A stretch of DNA of 64,000 bases from positions 124,001 through 188,000 of the forward strand of contig CAYUZT010000002.1 in NCBI GenBank assembly GCA_964449445.1. Direction: 5' to 3'. Positions 1 through 7,818 of this stretch are shown one piece after another. How positions within the stretch are numbered: position 1 is the stretch's first letter; each line of letters opens with the position of its first letter. The notes below the pieces were generated by a model, which had not been told where the DNA came from, did not search any database, and saw only the letters and a program-made list of their open reading frames with translations. Source of the DNA: JABFSS01 sp964449445 (lineage in GTDB: Bacteria > Patescibacteriota > Gracilibacteria > Peribacterales > Peribacteraceae). Both the position numbers and the translations under genes were made by a program.

Positions 1-182
1 ATTAGCCTCTGGCATTTTATACAGACAACACCCATTCCTACTCCTAGTTTCTGCGTTAATACCAAGAACGGTCTAGGCTTGCCCACCTGCGGAGGCGCTG
101 CGACTACATCCTGTGTTACATCAAGAGAGCCTGTTAGCACATTCACAGAGTACGCTTCATTTTTCAAAAGCAACAAAAATGA
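1..182. other. Left-edge stretch, no recognised gene
   Basis: These bases follow the stop codon of the zwf gene on the minus strand. I see no tRNA, clear hairpin or recognisable domain. On the minus strand the frame directly after the zwf stop stays open to the edge, but it has no convincing start and no family signature. It could be the tail of a spacer or part of a gene outside the window. Confidence 0.4.
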
Positions 183-1634
183 TCATGCTACCCACTTCAC
201 TCCATCATTCGCCGCCCACTTATTCGCTTCTTCCGGACCGTTGCTGCCTGCAGGATACGTGTAGAGCGGTGTCGATGGCTGTTCCAGGTGATGCTGGAGC
301 GGATCAATCAACCTCCATGCCGTGCGGACTTCATCGAACGTCAAAAACCACGTCTGCTTGCCGTGAATTGCTTCCAGCAGCAGCAAGCCATGTTCGGGCA
401 GGCAGTCGCCCATGCATACGAGTGGATCTTCCAATATCAACGGCCGGAACGTTGGCGTGGTGCCGCCCACTTTCGTCTGCAGATGAATGCGCATGCCTGC
501 TTCCCCCTGCAAGATGATATCCAGTCGATTGGGCGTACTCCCCTCTCCCACCACGTGCGGCTCCTGGAATTGAATACTGATGCGCGTTTCTTTTTTGCTC
601 AAGCGCTTTCCCGAGCGGAAGTAGAAAGGAACCCCCTGCCAGCGCGCCTCGCGACTGAGAATCTTCATTGCAGCGAAGGTGTTGGTGCGGGAATCTTTTG
701 GGATGTCTTCCTCTTCGCGGTACCCCACCACCGTCTCGCCGTGCACTTTTCCTTTTGAATACTGCGCTTGCATGACGACGTCGCTTAAGTTCGCGGCGGG
801 AGGAAGGTAAAACTGATTGAGCGCGTTCAGACGGCTTTCGCGGATGGTCTCGTCGCTTTCTTTAATCAGCATTGTGAGGAGCGATGCCATCATCATCAGA
901 TGGCTCTGGAACATATCCCGAAGCATTCCCGTGTGTTCAAAGTATCCAGATCGCCCCTCTAGTCCGTAGGCTTCCATCGCCGCCACCTCCACGTGATGAA
1001 TGAGCGAATTCTTGAACAGACGTTCGAGCAGTGGATTTGCAAAGCGAAGGTAGTAAATGTTGCGCACGGCTTCTTTTCCCAGATAATGATCGAGCAGATA
1101 GATCTCTTCGTCCGTAAAACACTCCAAAAGTTGCGCCTGGATGTCCTCAAAACTCTTCAGGTCATGGCCCACAGGTTTCTCGACGATGCAGCGGAAGGGA
1201 ATCTTCTTGTCGTGTACCTTTCCTGCGCACAGATTCTCCAGAACCTGGGTGAATACCGTGGGAGGGATCGAAAGATATGCAAGTCGGACGGCATCCTTCC
1301 ACCCTTTTTCCAGTGCAGTGAGTCTTTCTGCGAGTACAGAGAAATCCTTCACCTTGTCGTACTGTCCCTGGACGTAGTGAATGTGCGAAAGAAATTCCTC
1401 GAGCACTTTCTTGTTCACTTCCGGCATTTGCGCTCGTATCGATTCCTCAACCAGTGCGCGGAACGCCACCTCATCCATTTCTGTCCGCGCATACCCAACG
1501 ATTGAGTAGTTCTCGGGAAAACGTTTCTTGAGCGCGAGCACGTAGAGTGCGGGGTAGATCTTCAGCTTCGCAAGATTTCCGGATGCTCCGAAGAGAACGA
1601 AGGAAAAGGGCGATGGAGCGGCCAGGAGTTTCAT
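183..1634 (-). CDS. zwf: Glucose-6-phosphate 1-dehydrogenase
   Basis: Catalyses the first step of the oxidative pentose phosphate pathway, glucose 6-phosphate + NADP to 6-phosphogluconolactone, in the cytosol. The 483-aa length is normal for the family. The Rossmann motif GASGNLAKLK starts at residue 16 and the signature DHYLGKE with the catalytic region is at residues 182-188. The C-terminus (YPAGSNGPEEANKW) also matches the family, so the gene is complete. The start is ATG at 1634; a minus-strand TACAAT (1643-1648) lies 8 nt upstream with no Shine-Dalgarno, suggesting a leaderless mRNA. Neither pgl nor gnd is visible beside it. Family assignment is secure. Confidence 0.96.
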   Translation of the reverse strand: MKLLAAPSPFSFVLFGASGNLAKLKIYPALYVLALKKRFPENYSIVGYARTEMDEVAFRALVEESIRAQMPEVNKKVLEEFLSHIHYVQGQYDKVKDFSVLAERLTALEKGWKDAVRLAYLSIPPTVFTQVLENLCAGKVHDKKIPFRCIVEKPVGHDLKSFEDIQAQLLECFTDEEIYLLDHYLGKEAVRNIYYLRFANPLLERLFKNSLIHHVEVAAMEAYGLEGRSGYFEHTGMLRDMFQSHLMMMASLLTMLIKESDETIRESRLNALNQFYLPPAANLSDVVMQAQYSKGKVHGETVVGYREEEDIPKDSRTNTFAAMKILSREARWQGVPFYFRSGKRLSKKETRISIQFQEPHVVGEGSTPNRLDIILQGEAGMRIHLQTKVGGTTPTFRPLILEDPLVCMGDCLPEHGLLLLEAIHGKQTWFLTFDEVRTAWRLIDPLQHHLEQPSTPLYTYPAGSNGPEEANKWAANDGVKWVA

Positions 1635-1751
1635 GAGCTTGCATTGTACGGCATGATGAGCGTAGGCTCCACCTCACATCATCGTCTATCAAGAGTGATG
1701 CTTAGGGAACTGGCCCGCTTGAAGCATCCCCCAACCCAGACTGGCGGCTTG

Positions 1752-1779
1752 CCCTGAGCGAGCGAAGCGAGTCGAAGGG
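1752..1779. repeat. Palindromic element, CCCTGAG...TCGAAGGG family
   Basis: Outer arms CCCTGAGCGAG and CTCGCTTCGC/GTCGAAGGG form an imperfect palindrome. The same CCCTTCGA...TCAGGG theme recurs at 17376, 26210, 41343, 50602 and 61622 in this window. Confidence 0.75.
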
Positions 1780-1866
1780 TGGGAACTCCAGCCCCGTTCG
1801 GGGGAAGATAGCCATACAAGCTGATCTCTCCTGACTGCGGAAGAGGTCTTTCTCAGTATCGAATAT

Positions 1867-1931
1867 GAATTAAGAATTATGAATCATGCATGGCATGTCC
1901 GGATTATTCATAATTCGTGATTCATTATTCA
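1867..1931. repeat. AT-rich word hairpin upstream of metK
   Basis: Left arm is built from AAGAATTATGAATCATG and right arm from CATAATTCGTGATTCATTA, nearly complementary around a loop of about 20 nt. Sister copies lie directly before rnpA (48981-49049) and sodA (60921-60996). Confidence 0.8.
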
Positions 1932-1947
1932 TCTTCCCATTCTCATC

Positions 1948-3105
1948 ATGTCTCATTTTTTTACATCAGAGTCAGTCACAGAAGGGCATCCAGATAAGTT
2001 ATGCGATCAGATCAGCGACGCGATCCTGGATGACGCGCTCCGACAAGACCCCAACTCCCACGTCGCGTGTGAGTGTCTAGCAACGACCGGTCTCGTGGTC
2101 GTCGCGGGCGAAATGCGCACAAAGGGCTACATCCCGATTGCCGAAATTGCCCGCAGGACGGTCAAGGAAATCGGCTACGACGATTCCATCTACGGTTTCG
2201 ATCACAACGCCTGTGCTGTCATCGTCTGCGTGGGCGAGCAGAGCGCCGATATTGCAATGGGTGTGGATGAAGAAAAAACCCAAACGAAAGAACAGGGTGC
2301 GGGCGACCAGGGACTCATGTTCGGGTTTGCGTGCGATGAGACGCCGGAACTGATGCCGCTGCCCATTTCGCTGGCGCATGGACTCACAAAGAAACTCGCC
2401 GAAGTCCGCAAGAAGAACGGGCTCAAGTATTTGCGTCCTGATGGGAAGAGTCAGGTCACCGTCCAGTATTCTGACGACGGAAAACCCGAGCGCATCGAGT
2501 GTGTGGTCATTTCCACCCAACATGCCGATGGCATTCCTCATGATCAAATCTGTACCGATATTAAGAAGCACATCATCGAGCCGGTCTGTGGAAAATACCT
2601 CGATGCGAAGACGAAATATCATATAAACCCGACGGGCCGCTTTGTGATCGGAGGTCCCCCGGGCGATTGCGGGCTGACTGGACGCAAGATCATCGTGGAT
2701 ACGTACGGCGGCTACAGCCGGCATGGCGGTGGCGCGTTCTCCGGCAAAGATCCGAGCAAAGTAGATCGATCTGCCGCATACGCTGCCCGCTGGGTTGCCA
2801 AGCATGTGGTCAAAGCGGGTCTCGCAAGGAAGTGTGAAGTCCAGGTGGCCTACGCCATCGGCGTCGCAGCACCAGTTTCCATTCATGTAGAAACCTTTGG
2901 CACTGCAAAAGTGAACGATCGCGCTCTGGAAAAAGCCATCGCGCAGGTCTTCGATCTGCGGCCTGCCGCTATCATTCGCGATCTCGAACTTCTCAAGCCG
3001 CAGTACCGGAACCTCGCGGCCTACGGTCACATTGGACGCGAAGATCTAGGCGTGAAGTGGGAAAAATGTGATCGGGTGGATGCATTACTCAAAGCTATAG
3101 AGTAA
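1948..3105 (+). CDS. metK: S-adenosylmethionine synthetase
   Basis: Makes S-adenosylmethionine from methionine and ATP, the cell's main methyl donor; cytosolic homotetramer in the family. At 385 aa it is full length. The N-terminal ESVTEGHPDK motif (about residues 8-17), the flexible-loop GAGDQGLMFG near residue 118, GGPPGDCGLTGRKI and the phosphate-binding GGGAFSGKDPSKVDRSAAY are all present. The ATG at 1948 is set by the conserved N-terminus; no Shine-Dalgarno is seen, and an AT-rich hairpin ends just upstream. The next gene begins 11 bp after the stop, so they may be cotranscribed. Confidence 0.97.
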   Translation: MSHFFTSESVTEGHPDKLCDQISDAILDDALRQDPNSHVACECLATTGLVVVAGEMRTKGYIPIAEIARRTVKEIGYDDSIYGFDHNACAVIVCVGEQSADIAMGVDEEKTQTKEQGAGDQGLMFGFACDETPELMPLPISLAHGLTKKLAEVRKKNGLKYLRPDGKSQVTVQYSDDGKPERIECVVISTQHADGIPHDQICTDIKKHIIEPVCGKYLDAKTKYHINPTGRFVIGGPPGDCGLTGRKIIVDTYGGYSRHGGGAFSGKDPSKVDRSAAYAARWVAKHVVKAGLARKCEVQVAYAIGVAAPVSIHVETFGTAKVNDRALEKAIAQVFDLRPAAIIRDLELLKPQYRNLAAYGHIGREDLGVKWEKCDRVDALLKAIE

Positions 3106-3116
3106 TATGACGCGCT

Positions 3117-3476
3117 ATGGCTGTCCTTGAAATGATCCGTCGGCTGCAACTCCCGAATGAAGACCCGCTTGCCAAATTCGTGATGCTCGCCAGTCACGCT
3201 GCAGATAGTCATATACGTACATTCCTTCAGAAATTTGGTGATAGTCTTCTCGATAATAGTGGTAGAGGGGACGAAGCACTGGCGGCAGTCCGTACTCTTG
3301 CAGAAAACATTGATCATCTAACGATCAACAGTCCGCGCATGGAAGTATGGAAGGCGGTAGTGGATTGCGCAATTGATGTCGGCGAGGAGGGTACGCTTGA
3401 ATTAGCGGCATTGGAGATTGCATACGACGCTGGTCAAGAAATACGTGATATTCTTGAAAGACGACAAAAAGAATAA
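3117..3476 (+). CDS. Hypothetical protein, helical
   Basis: 119 aa, no family recognised. It reads as a soluble, mostly helical acidic protein with no signal peptide, membrane segment or cysteine motif; the C-terminus ends in EIRDILERRQKE. It starts 11 bp after metK and is followed by the GGQ protein gene on the same strand, so it may be part of a metK transcript. Codon use is more AT-rich than metK, which is common for lineage-specific genes. The start ATG at 3117 has a TATGAC hexamer 5 nt upstream. Function unknown. Confidence 0.65.
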   Translation: MAVLEMIRRLQLPNEDPLAKFVMLASHAADSHIRTFLQKFGDSLLDNSGRGDEALAAVRTLAENIDHLTINSPRMEVWKAVVDCAIDVGEEGTLELAALEIAYDAGQEIRDILERRQKE

Positions 3477-3514
3477 GTCGTGAAGAGTCATTGGATATGA
3501 CTTATCATAGAAGT

Positions 3515-3916
3515 ATGAGCTTCCCCGCAGATCTTCCTTCAACATTTTCTGCACGAGCAGCCGCTGTCGGTCTGCATGCCGAGGATGTCACAGAAAACTT
3601 CATCCTCGGCACAGGTCGCGGCGGCCAGCGGCGCAATAAGCGCTCCACGACGGTTCAGCTGACGCATCGCGTTCTGGATATCGACATTCGTTGTTCCAAG
3701 AAGCGAGAGCAGCACCAAAATCGCATCGATGCGTGGATGACGCTGCTCGAAAAGATGGAGGAGCGGAAGCGCGATATCGAGCAGGCGCTTGAGCGGAGGG
3801 ATTTTGTCCAGAAGGCGCAAAAGCGGAAGCGGACACGGAAGGGGAAGGAAAATGTTTTGGCGGAAAAAAGGGAACGAGGAGAGATCAAGCGTGTTCGTCG
3901 GCGAGTAGGGCCGTAA
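3515..3916 (+). CDS. Orphan class I release-factor-like protein (GGQ domain only)
   Basis: 133 aa with the peptidyl-tRNA hydrolysis motif GGQ inside GTGRGGQRRNKRSTTVQLTH, about residue 33, followed by a coiled helix and a very basic Lys/Arg-rich C-terminal tail. This is the layout of ArfB/YaeJ-type ribosome rescue factors and of the RF-H family, which lack the codon-recognition domains of RF1/RF2. By family knowledge it would release peptides from stalled ribosomes, the basic tail entering the mRNA channel. The ATG at 3515 is favoured over 3497 because TATCAT (3503-3508) lies 6 nt upstream. Exact subfamily is uncertain. Confidence 0.85.
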   Translation: MSFPADLPSTFSARAAAVGLHAEDVTENFILGTGRGGQRRNKRSTTVQLTHRVLDIDIRCSKKREQHQNRIDAWMTLLEKMEERKRDIEQALERRDFVQKAQKRKRTRKGKENVLAEKRERGEIKRVRRRVGP

Positions 3917-3937
3917 TGTATGTTAAAAATCTGATTT

Positions 3938-3957
3938 GTTCCATAGGGGTGTGGAAC
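3938..3957. repeat. 20-bp inverted repeat, copy 1
   Basis: GTTCCATAGGGGTGTGGAAC with arms GTTCCA/TGGAAC. An identical 20-mer is at 20156-20175. This copy lies about 100 bp upstream of the TrpR-like gene; it has no T-tract, so a plain terminator is unlikely. Confidence 0.75.
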
Positions 3958-4057
3958 GTCTGATTTTCTTTTCTAGGAGAGCAAAAGTCGGACTTTCATT
4001 TTCATATATTCATATATGGATATATGGGTTGTTCCCAGAGTTCGATACGGTCATGTC

Positions 4058-4369
4058 ATGTCCGCAAAAGTTCAATATCGGCGACTTACCCCAGAGCAGC
4101 GCTCGCGACACCTATCCCTATTGATCGGAGTGATGCAGCAATGCGGATTGACTGGCGACGGACAGAATTTTCTCCAGGATCTTCTCACTCAGAGTGAGGT
4201 GATAATGATCGCTCGTCGAATTCAAATTGCTCGTCGCTTGCTCTCCGGAGAATCATTCCCATCCATTCATAAAGAATTACGTGTTGGCTTAAACACTATT
4301 GCAGCAGTCGCACGTTGGCTTGATAGAAAACCGGAGGTCTATCGTTTCGTGATCTCTGTTCCCGGGTAG
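4058..4369 (+). CDS. TrpR/YerC-family DNA-binding regulator
   Basis: 103 aa. The central SEVIMIARRIQIARRLLSG followed by SFPSIHKELRVGLNTIAAVARWL matches the Trp-repressor fold as found in the YerC/YecD group, with the second helix pair as the helix-turn-helix. No tryptophan genes are near, so the ligand and targets cannot be named. The ATG at 4058 is chosen because TACGGT (4046-4051) lies 6 nt upstream and the N-terminal extension before it is not family-like. The gene overlaps the convergent amidase gene by 31 bp. A 20-bp inverted repeat about 100 bp upstream is a candidate operator (inference). Confidence 0.85.
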   Translation: MSAKVQYRRLTPEQRSRHLSLLIGVMQQCGLTGDGQNFLQDLLTQSEVIMIARRIQIARRLLSGESFPSIHKELRVGLNTIAAVARWLDRKPEVYRFVISVPG

Positions 4370-6621
4370 TAGTACTGCAAAATCTGCTGTGCAGTCCTTC
4401 CTTCACGAATTTGCCCTGTCACACCGCAACCAGACATCCCGACACCATGCCCTCGCAGTTCCATCCCTATGCACCACGGATCATCTTTGGGTGAAAAAAT
4501 TTCCGCGAAGGGGTAATTCTTCCACCCCGCTTCTTCGGGTGACCGTGTTCTGCCGGTGTCGGATGAAAAGTATGGTGTTTTAATTGCATTTCCTTGGTAC
4601 GTGAGAACTTGCCCCTCCGTCTCGCGTACTGCGCGCACCCACTGCGGGTTCTTTACTTCAAACGTAATACCGTCATACGTCTGAAATGACTCGGGACTAT
4701 CTGTTCCATCGTATGGTTTCCCAGGAAATTTCCGATGTGCAGGGTCCATGTAATAGAATGCGTATGTTCGGGCAGCGATGGCAAAGACTTTTTGTTTTTC
4801 ATACGGTTCAGAATCCCCTTCTTCACGCACGCCTATCAAGTATTCTTCAAGTGGTAGTTGGTTGATCCACGCAGGACTGCCATCCACCATCTCACACTTC
4901 ACCGCCCCTCTGTAATTTGTAGGAGCAGGACTGGAGCATAATTTGCCGTTCATCGATGTCAGGAGAATCCGGAGCGACCGTTCGTTTGACGTGGAGGAAA
5001 CGGAGGAAAGTGATGATGATGACAGTGTGACCCGGCGAGTAGATTGCTGCACCGGTGCAGCGTTTTCTGAGAGCTGCACGCCGCTCACGCCAGTATTGAG
5101 CATCTGCGTACCCCGCGTCATTCGTCCGGAAAGTTGAAACGTGTACTTGAGCGAACCGATCTGCAGCGTGGCATTGCCTCGCGCCGCGGGTAGTCGTACT
5201 TTCACTCGAACAACGACCGATTGGCCGGTTTTGAGCAGATCCACCGGCATGCGCAGGTCGCGTGCGACTTCAAACTTCCCCGCGCGCTCTTGCCACACTT
5301 GCACCCCCGGACTTCGAATGATGCGCGCAATGCGCGTGTTGCCTCTGTACTGTTTGCGGTTTGCACGGAAGAGGAGTGAAAGCATCACATCAGCACCCGG
5401 TCGTCCTTCGATGACTGTGGAACTGAGCGACGCAAGGCCGTCGCTGTTCACGGCAGTATCGTCGGATTCTGTAGTAATGACATCCGGAACACTGAGGTTC
5501 GGGTACGACACGGGCCCATCGACGTTCCCGCTTTTCACGTTCTCCCGGATTTGATCGAGCGCGCTCCATACCGCCGTTCCAGGACAGTCGGTGGAAATCA
5601 ACTGACGATGACCGACGATCGAGGGCATGGTCTTACCGTGGAATACTACGTTTCGATGCACGGGAATCTGATATTTTTCGGCGAGAAGCTTCAGGAGCCA
5701 CTGCAGACTTCGTGTTTGCTCCTGTGTCGGCTGCTCCATATCAAAATTGCCCATCATCGAGATGCCGATCGTGCCGACGTTGTTGCAGTACACGTGTCCG
5801 CCTACCACGGAATCACCACCGCTCCGGCCTTCGTAAATTTGTCCCTGATCGTCGATGATGTAGTGGTAGCCGATATCCCCCCATCCGCGATTTTGTGCAT
5901 GGAATTCATATAACGCGCGCATGCGTTCGAGGCCGGAACGCGGATCTCCCTTCACAGCAATCGCCGTGTGGTGCACAACAAGCAACCTGACGCCCGGAGA
6001 GTACTGTTGGGGCCACCGCAACTTCTTACCCCCCACATTTTCCGTTACCGCCGTACTGGCTTTGAATTCGTCGGGATACTTCGTGTGCATGTCCTTGCAA
6101 TCCTGTTCCCGATTGTTCGGCTGTATCGTCGTGGCTTTCCCCGAATCACCGTTATCCCCCGCCGTGTCCGGAGGCGCTGCAACGTCCGGAGCGTCTGTTG
6201 TCAGGAGCGTTTCATCTGCCCCCCATTCCTGCCGCGTGAGGATGTGAGGCTGCATGCTCCCGTTTGCCGCAACCAGAAACTGCGCCGGAGCGCGGGAAAC
6301 ACGAATCACGTGCACATCTTTTGCAGCAATCTCGTGAGAAAATCTCACACGGGTCACTGCCGTAGGGAATATCACCAAGTTTGATTCCGCAAGCAGAGGA
6401 TCTTGTTCATCTTCACGCTGCAGCGTCTTCACCACTGTCCACGTAGTTCCATCCCAGCCGGTTACGGAGATGGTGACATCATCAGGAATAGCTACGCTGA
6501 GTGCATCAATAGGCTCGGTAAACGCGTGCTGCTGCAATTGCGGCAGCGATGCCTCTAATTCTGCAGGAAGCAGGGCACTCAAAAGCACGCAGACGATGAC
6601 GAAGGAACACCGGGGGCGCAT
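4339..6621 (-). CDS. Exported N-acetylmuramoyl-L-alanine amidase fused to a SpoIID/LytB domain
   Basis: 760 aa. Residues 1-24 form a signal peptide. A PGRP/Amidase_2 domain spans about 205-350, with likely zinc ligands in VVHHTA (H217), VGHRQL (H338) and STDCPG (C346). A SpoIID/LytB domain fills about 545-757, recognisable by LPLEEYLIGV, FAIAARTYAFYY and RGHGVGMSGCG. Amidase_2 enzymes cut the stem peptide from MurNAc; SpoIID cleaves the resulting bare glycan strands. The fusion would place both steps on one wall-remodelling protein outside the membrane. The region between (350-545) looks like a beta-sandwich linker. The start ATG has TATACT 8 nt upstream. Confidence 0.93.
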   Translation of the reverse strand: MRPRCSFVIVCVLLSALLPAELEASLPQLQQHAFTEPIDALSVAIPDDVTISVTGWDGTTWTVVKTLQREDEQDPLLAESNLVIFPTAVTRVRFSHEIAAKDVHVIRVSRAPAQFLVAANGSMQPHILTRQEWGADETLLTTDAPDVAAPPDTAGDNGDSGKATTIQPNNREQDCKDMHTKYPDEFKASTAVTENVGGKKLRWPQQYSPGVRLLVVHHTAIAVKGDPRSGLERMRALYEFHAQNRGWGDIGYHYIIDDQGQIYEGRSGGDSVVGGHVYCNNVGTIGISMMGNFDMEQPTQEQTRSLQWLLKLLAEKYQIPVHRNVVFHGKTMPSIVGHRQLISTDCPGTAVWSALDQIRENVKSGNVDGPVSYPNLSVPDVITTESDDTAVNSDGLASLSSTVIEGRPGADVMLSLLFRANRKQYRGNTRIARIIRSPGVQVWQERAGKFEVARDLRMPVDLLKTGQSVVVRVKVRLPAARGNATLQIGSLKYTFQLSGRMTRGTQMLNTGVSGVQLSENAAPVQQSTRRVTLSSSSLSSVSSTSNERSLRILLTSMNGKLCSSPAPTNYRGAVKCEMVDGSPAWINQLPLEEYLIGVREEGDSEPYEKQKVFAIAARTYAFYYMDPAHRKFPGKPYDGTDSPESFQTYDGITFEVKNPQWVRAVRETEGQVLTYQGNAIKTPYFSSDTGRTRSPEEAGWKNYPFAEIFSPKDDPWCIGMELRGHGVGMSGCGVTGQIREGRTAQQILQYYYPGTEITKR

Positions 6622-6649
6622 TGGTGACGAGTATACGTGAAGAAAAGAT

Positions 6650-7801
6650 TCAGCCCCTGTTTTTCTCGAGAAGTTTTTCGTAGTTCCTTAGCATCGTTTC
6701 GAGCGAAAATTTCTGCTCTGCAGTCCTTTTTCCTTCCTCACTCAGTCGTGAACGCAGCGCCGTATTCAGTAATTGCGTTATGCCCTGCCGGAGGGCTTCC
6801 TCAGAATTCGCTTTCACAACAATCGCATCCTTTCCGCTCTCCAGATATCCAGCAATTCCGCACTGATCGGTGACAATCACCGGCGTTCCACAGAGCATCG
6901 CTTCTGCAGTAACGAGTCCGAACGGATCATTCTCACGAGACGGCAAGATGAGCGCATCGAGCGATCGGTAGAACGAACCGAGATCATCAGCGCGGGGCAG
7001 AATCCGAATGCGCTCCGCACTCTGCATCTCTGCATCATGAATGTTTGTAGCAAGTTTCCGCAAATACCCCTCATCGGGTCCTGTACCAACGATTGTCAGC
7101 TGCACATTCGGCATTGTTCCGACAGCCTGGATGAGCACATCCACACCCTTTTCTGGGCTCAGACGAGCGATGCAACCTACGTGCAGTAGCCCCCCTCTCC
7201 CCAGCAGGGGGGAGGGGGGTTGGGGGGAGGGTTTTTGATGAGCAGCGGTTGCATCGAATCTTTTCCTATCTACTCCATTCGCAATCGCAACAACAGAATC
7301 CGGCTCCCATCTCAGATCAATGTAAATTTTCCGACTGAGTTCCGATACGCATACTGTTGTGACTGTCCCGCTGAGCTTGCGAAGCGTCGAGAGCCACGGA
7401 TTTTTTGAAAGCCACGGTCCCACGCGATCATGCTCCATCCAGAAAACCCGAATTCCCCTTCGTACAGCGACTTCAGTTAACAGGAGTTTTTCACTCAGGC
7501 TGATCATGATGATGGCATCAATACGGTCAAACGATGTCAGAGCCAGTGCCAATCGTTCTTTCATCTTCTGTTTCCTCCACAAAAAACTCAGAGCATTCCA
7601 CTTTGTCACCGGCGGCGGTCCAATCAGCAGCTTCGCATGCGGCAATTTGAGTTTCGCAGTTTCTTCAATCAAAATAGGACAACTGCCAAGGAACGCTACC
7701 GCATGGCCGCGCCCACTCAACCCTTTCATTAACGAAAGAGTTTGAATCTCCGCGCCGCCGAAGGCGCTTTCGAGCGGGAAACGAGTGAAGAGGAGGCGCA
7801 T
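6650..7801 (-). CDS. Glycosyltransferase family 4
   Basis: 383 aa, GT-B fold retaining glycosyltransferase. The N-terminus FGGAEIQTLSLMKGLSGRGH is the acceptor-side glycine motif, and VGCIARLSPEKGVDVLIQA near residue 208 plus PSRENDPFGLVTAEAM near residue 300 form the donor-side nucleotide-sugar site. The sugar and acceptor cannot be read from sequence. Between the two lobes, residues about 190-204 (QKPSPQPPSPLLGRGG) are encoded by a GC-rich palindrome (7190-7233) and interrupt normal family spacing. It starts with ATG at 7801; TAGACT lies 9 nt upstream. It follows serS by 17 bp on the same strand. Confidence 0.9.
   Translation of the reverse strand: MRLLFTRFPLESAFGGAEIQTLSLMKGLSGRGHAVAFLGSCPILIEETAKLKLPHAKLLIGPPPVTKWNALSFLWRKQKMKERLALALTSFDRIDAIIMISLSEKLLLTEVAVRRGIRVFWMEHDRVGPWLSKNPWLSTLRKLSGTVTTVCVSELSRKIYIDLRWEPDSVVAIANGVDRKRFDATAAHQKPSPQPPSPLLGRGGLLHVGCIARLSPEKGVDVLIQAVGTMPNVQLTIVGTGPDEGYLRKLATNIHDAEMQSAERIRILPRADDLGSFYRSLDALILPSRENDPFGLVTAEAMLCGTPVIVTDQCGIAGYLESGKDAIVVKANSEEALRQGITQLLNTALRSRLSEEGKRTAEQKFSLETMLRNYEKLLEKNRG
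7190..7233. repeat. GC-rich palindrome inside the glycosyltransferase gene
   Basis: Arms CCCCCTCTCCCC and GGGGGGAGGGGG around AGCA, followed by TTGGGGGGAGGG. It is read in frame as a Pro-rich segment. This is the layout of dispersed repeats inserted in a coding region without breaking the frame. Confidence 0.8.
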
Positions 7802-7818
7802 GAGAAAGCCAGTCTACC

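Larger units (their letters stand above)
1635..1947. other. 313-bp spacer between zwf and metK, holding two repeat elements
   Basis: This divergent spacer contains no gene I can support. It holds a GC-rich palindrome (1752-1779) and an AT-rich word hairpin (1867-1931) whose right arm ends about 16 nt before the metK start. The zwf -10 hexamer lies at 1643-1648. Confidence 0.7.

Noticed and set aside
1..182. Frame continuing past the zwf stop codon to the window edge, hinting at UGA read-through or recoding
   Set aside because: The Zwf protein already has its normal C-terminus at that stop, and genes such as metK, uvrB and topA end normally, so UGA recoding is not supported.
2077..3030. 317-codon frame opposite metK
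   Set aside because: Antisense shadow of a highly conserved gene; no family signature.
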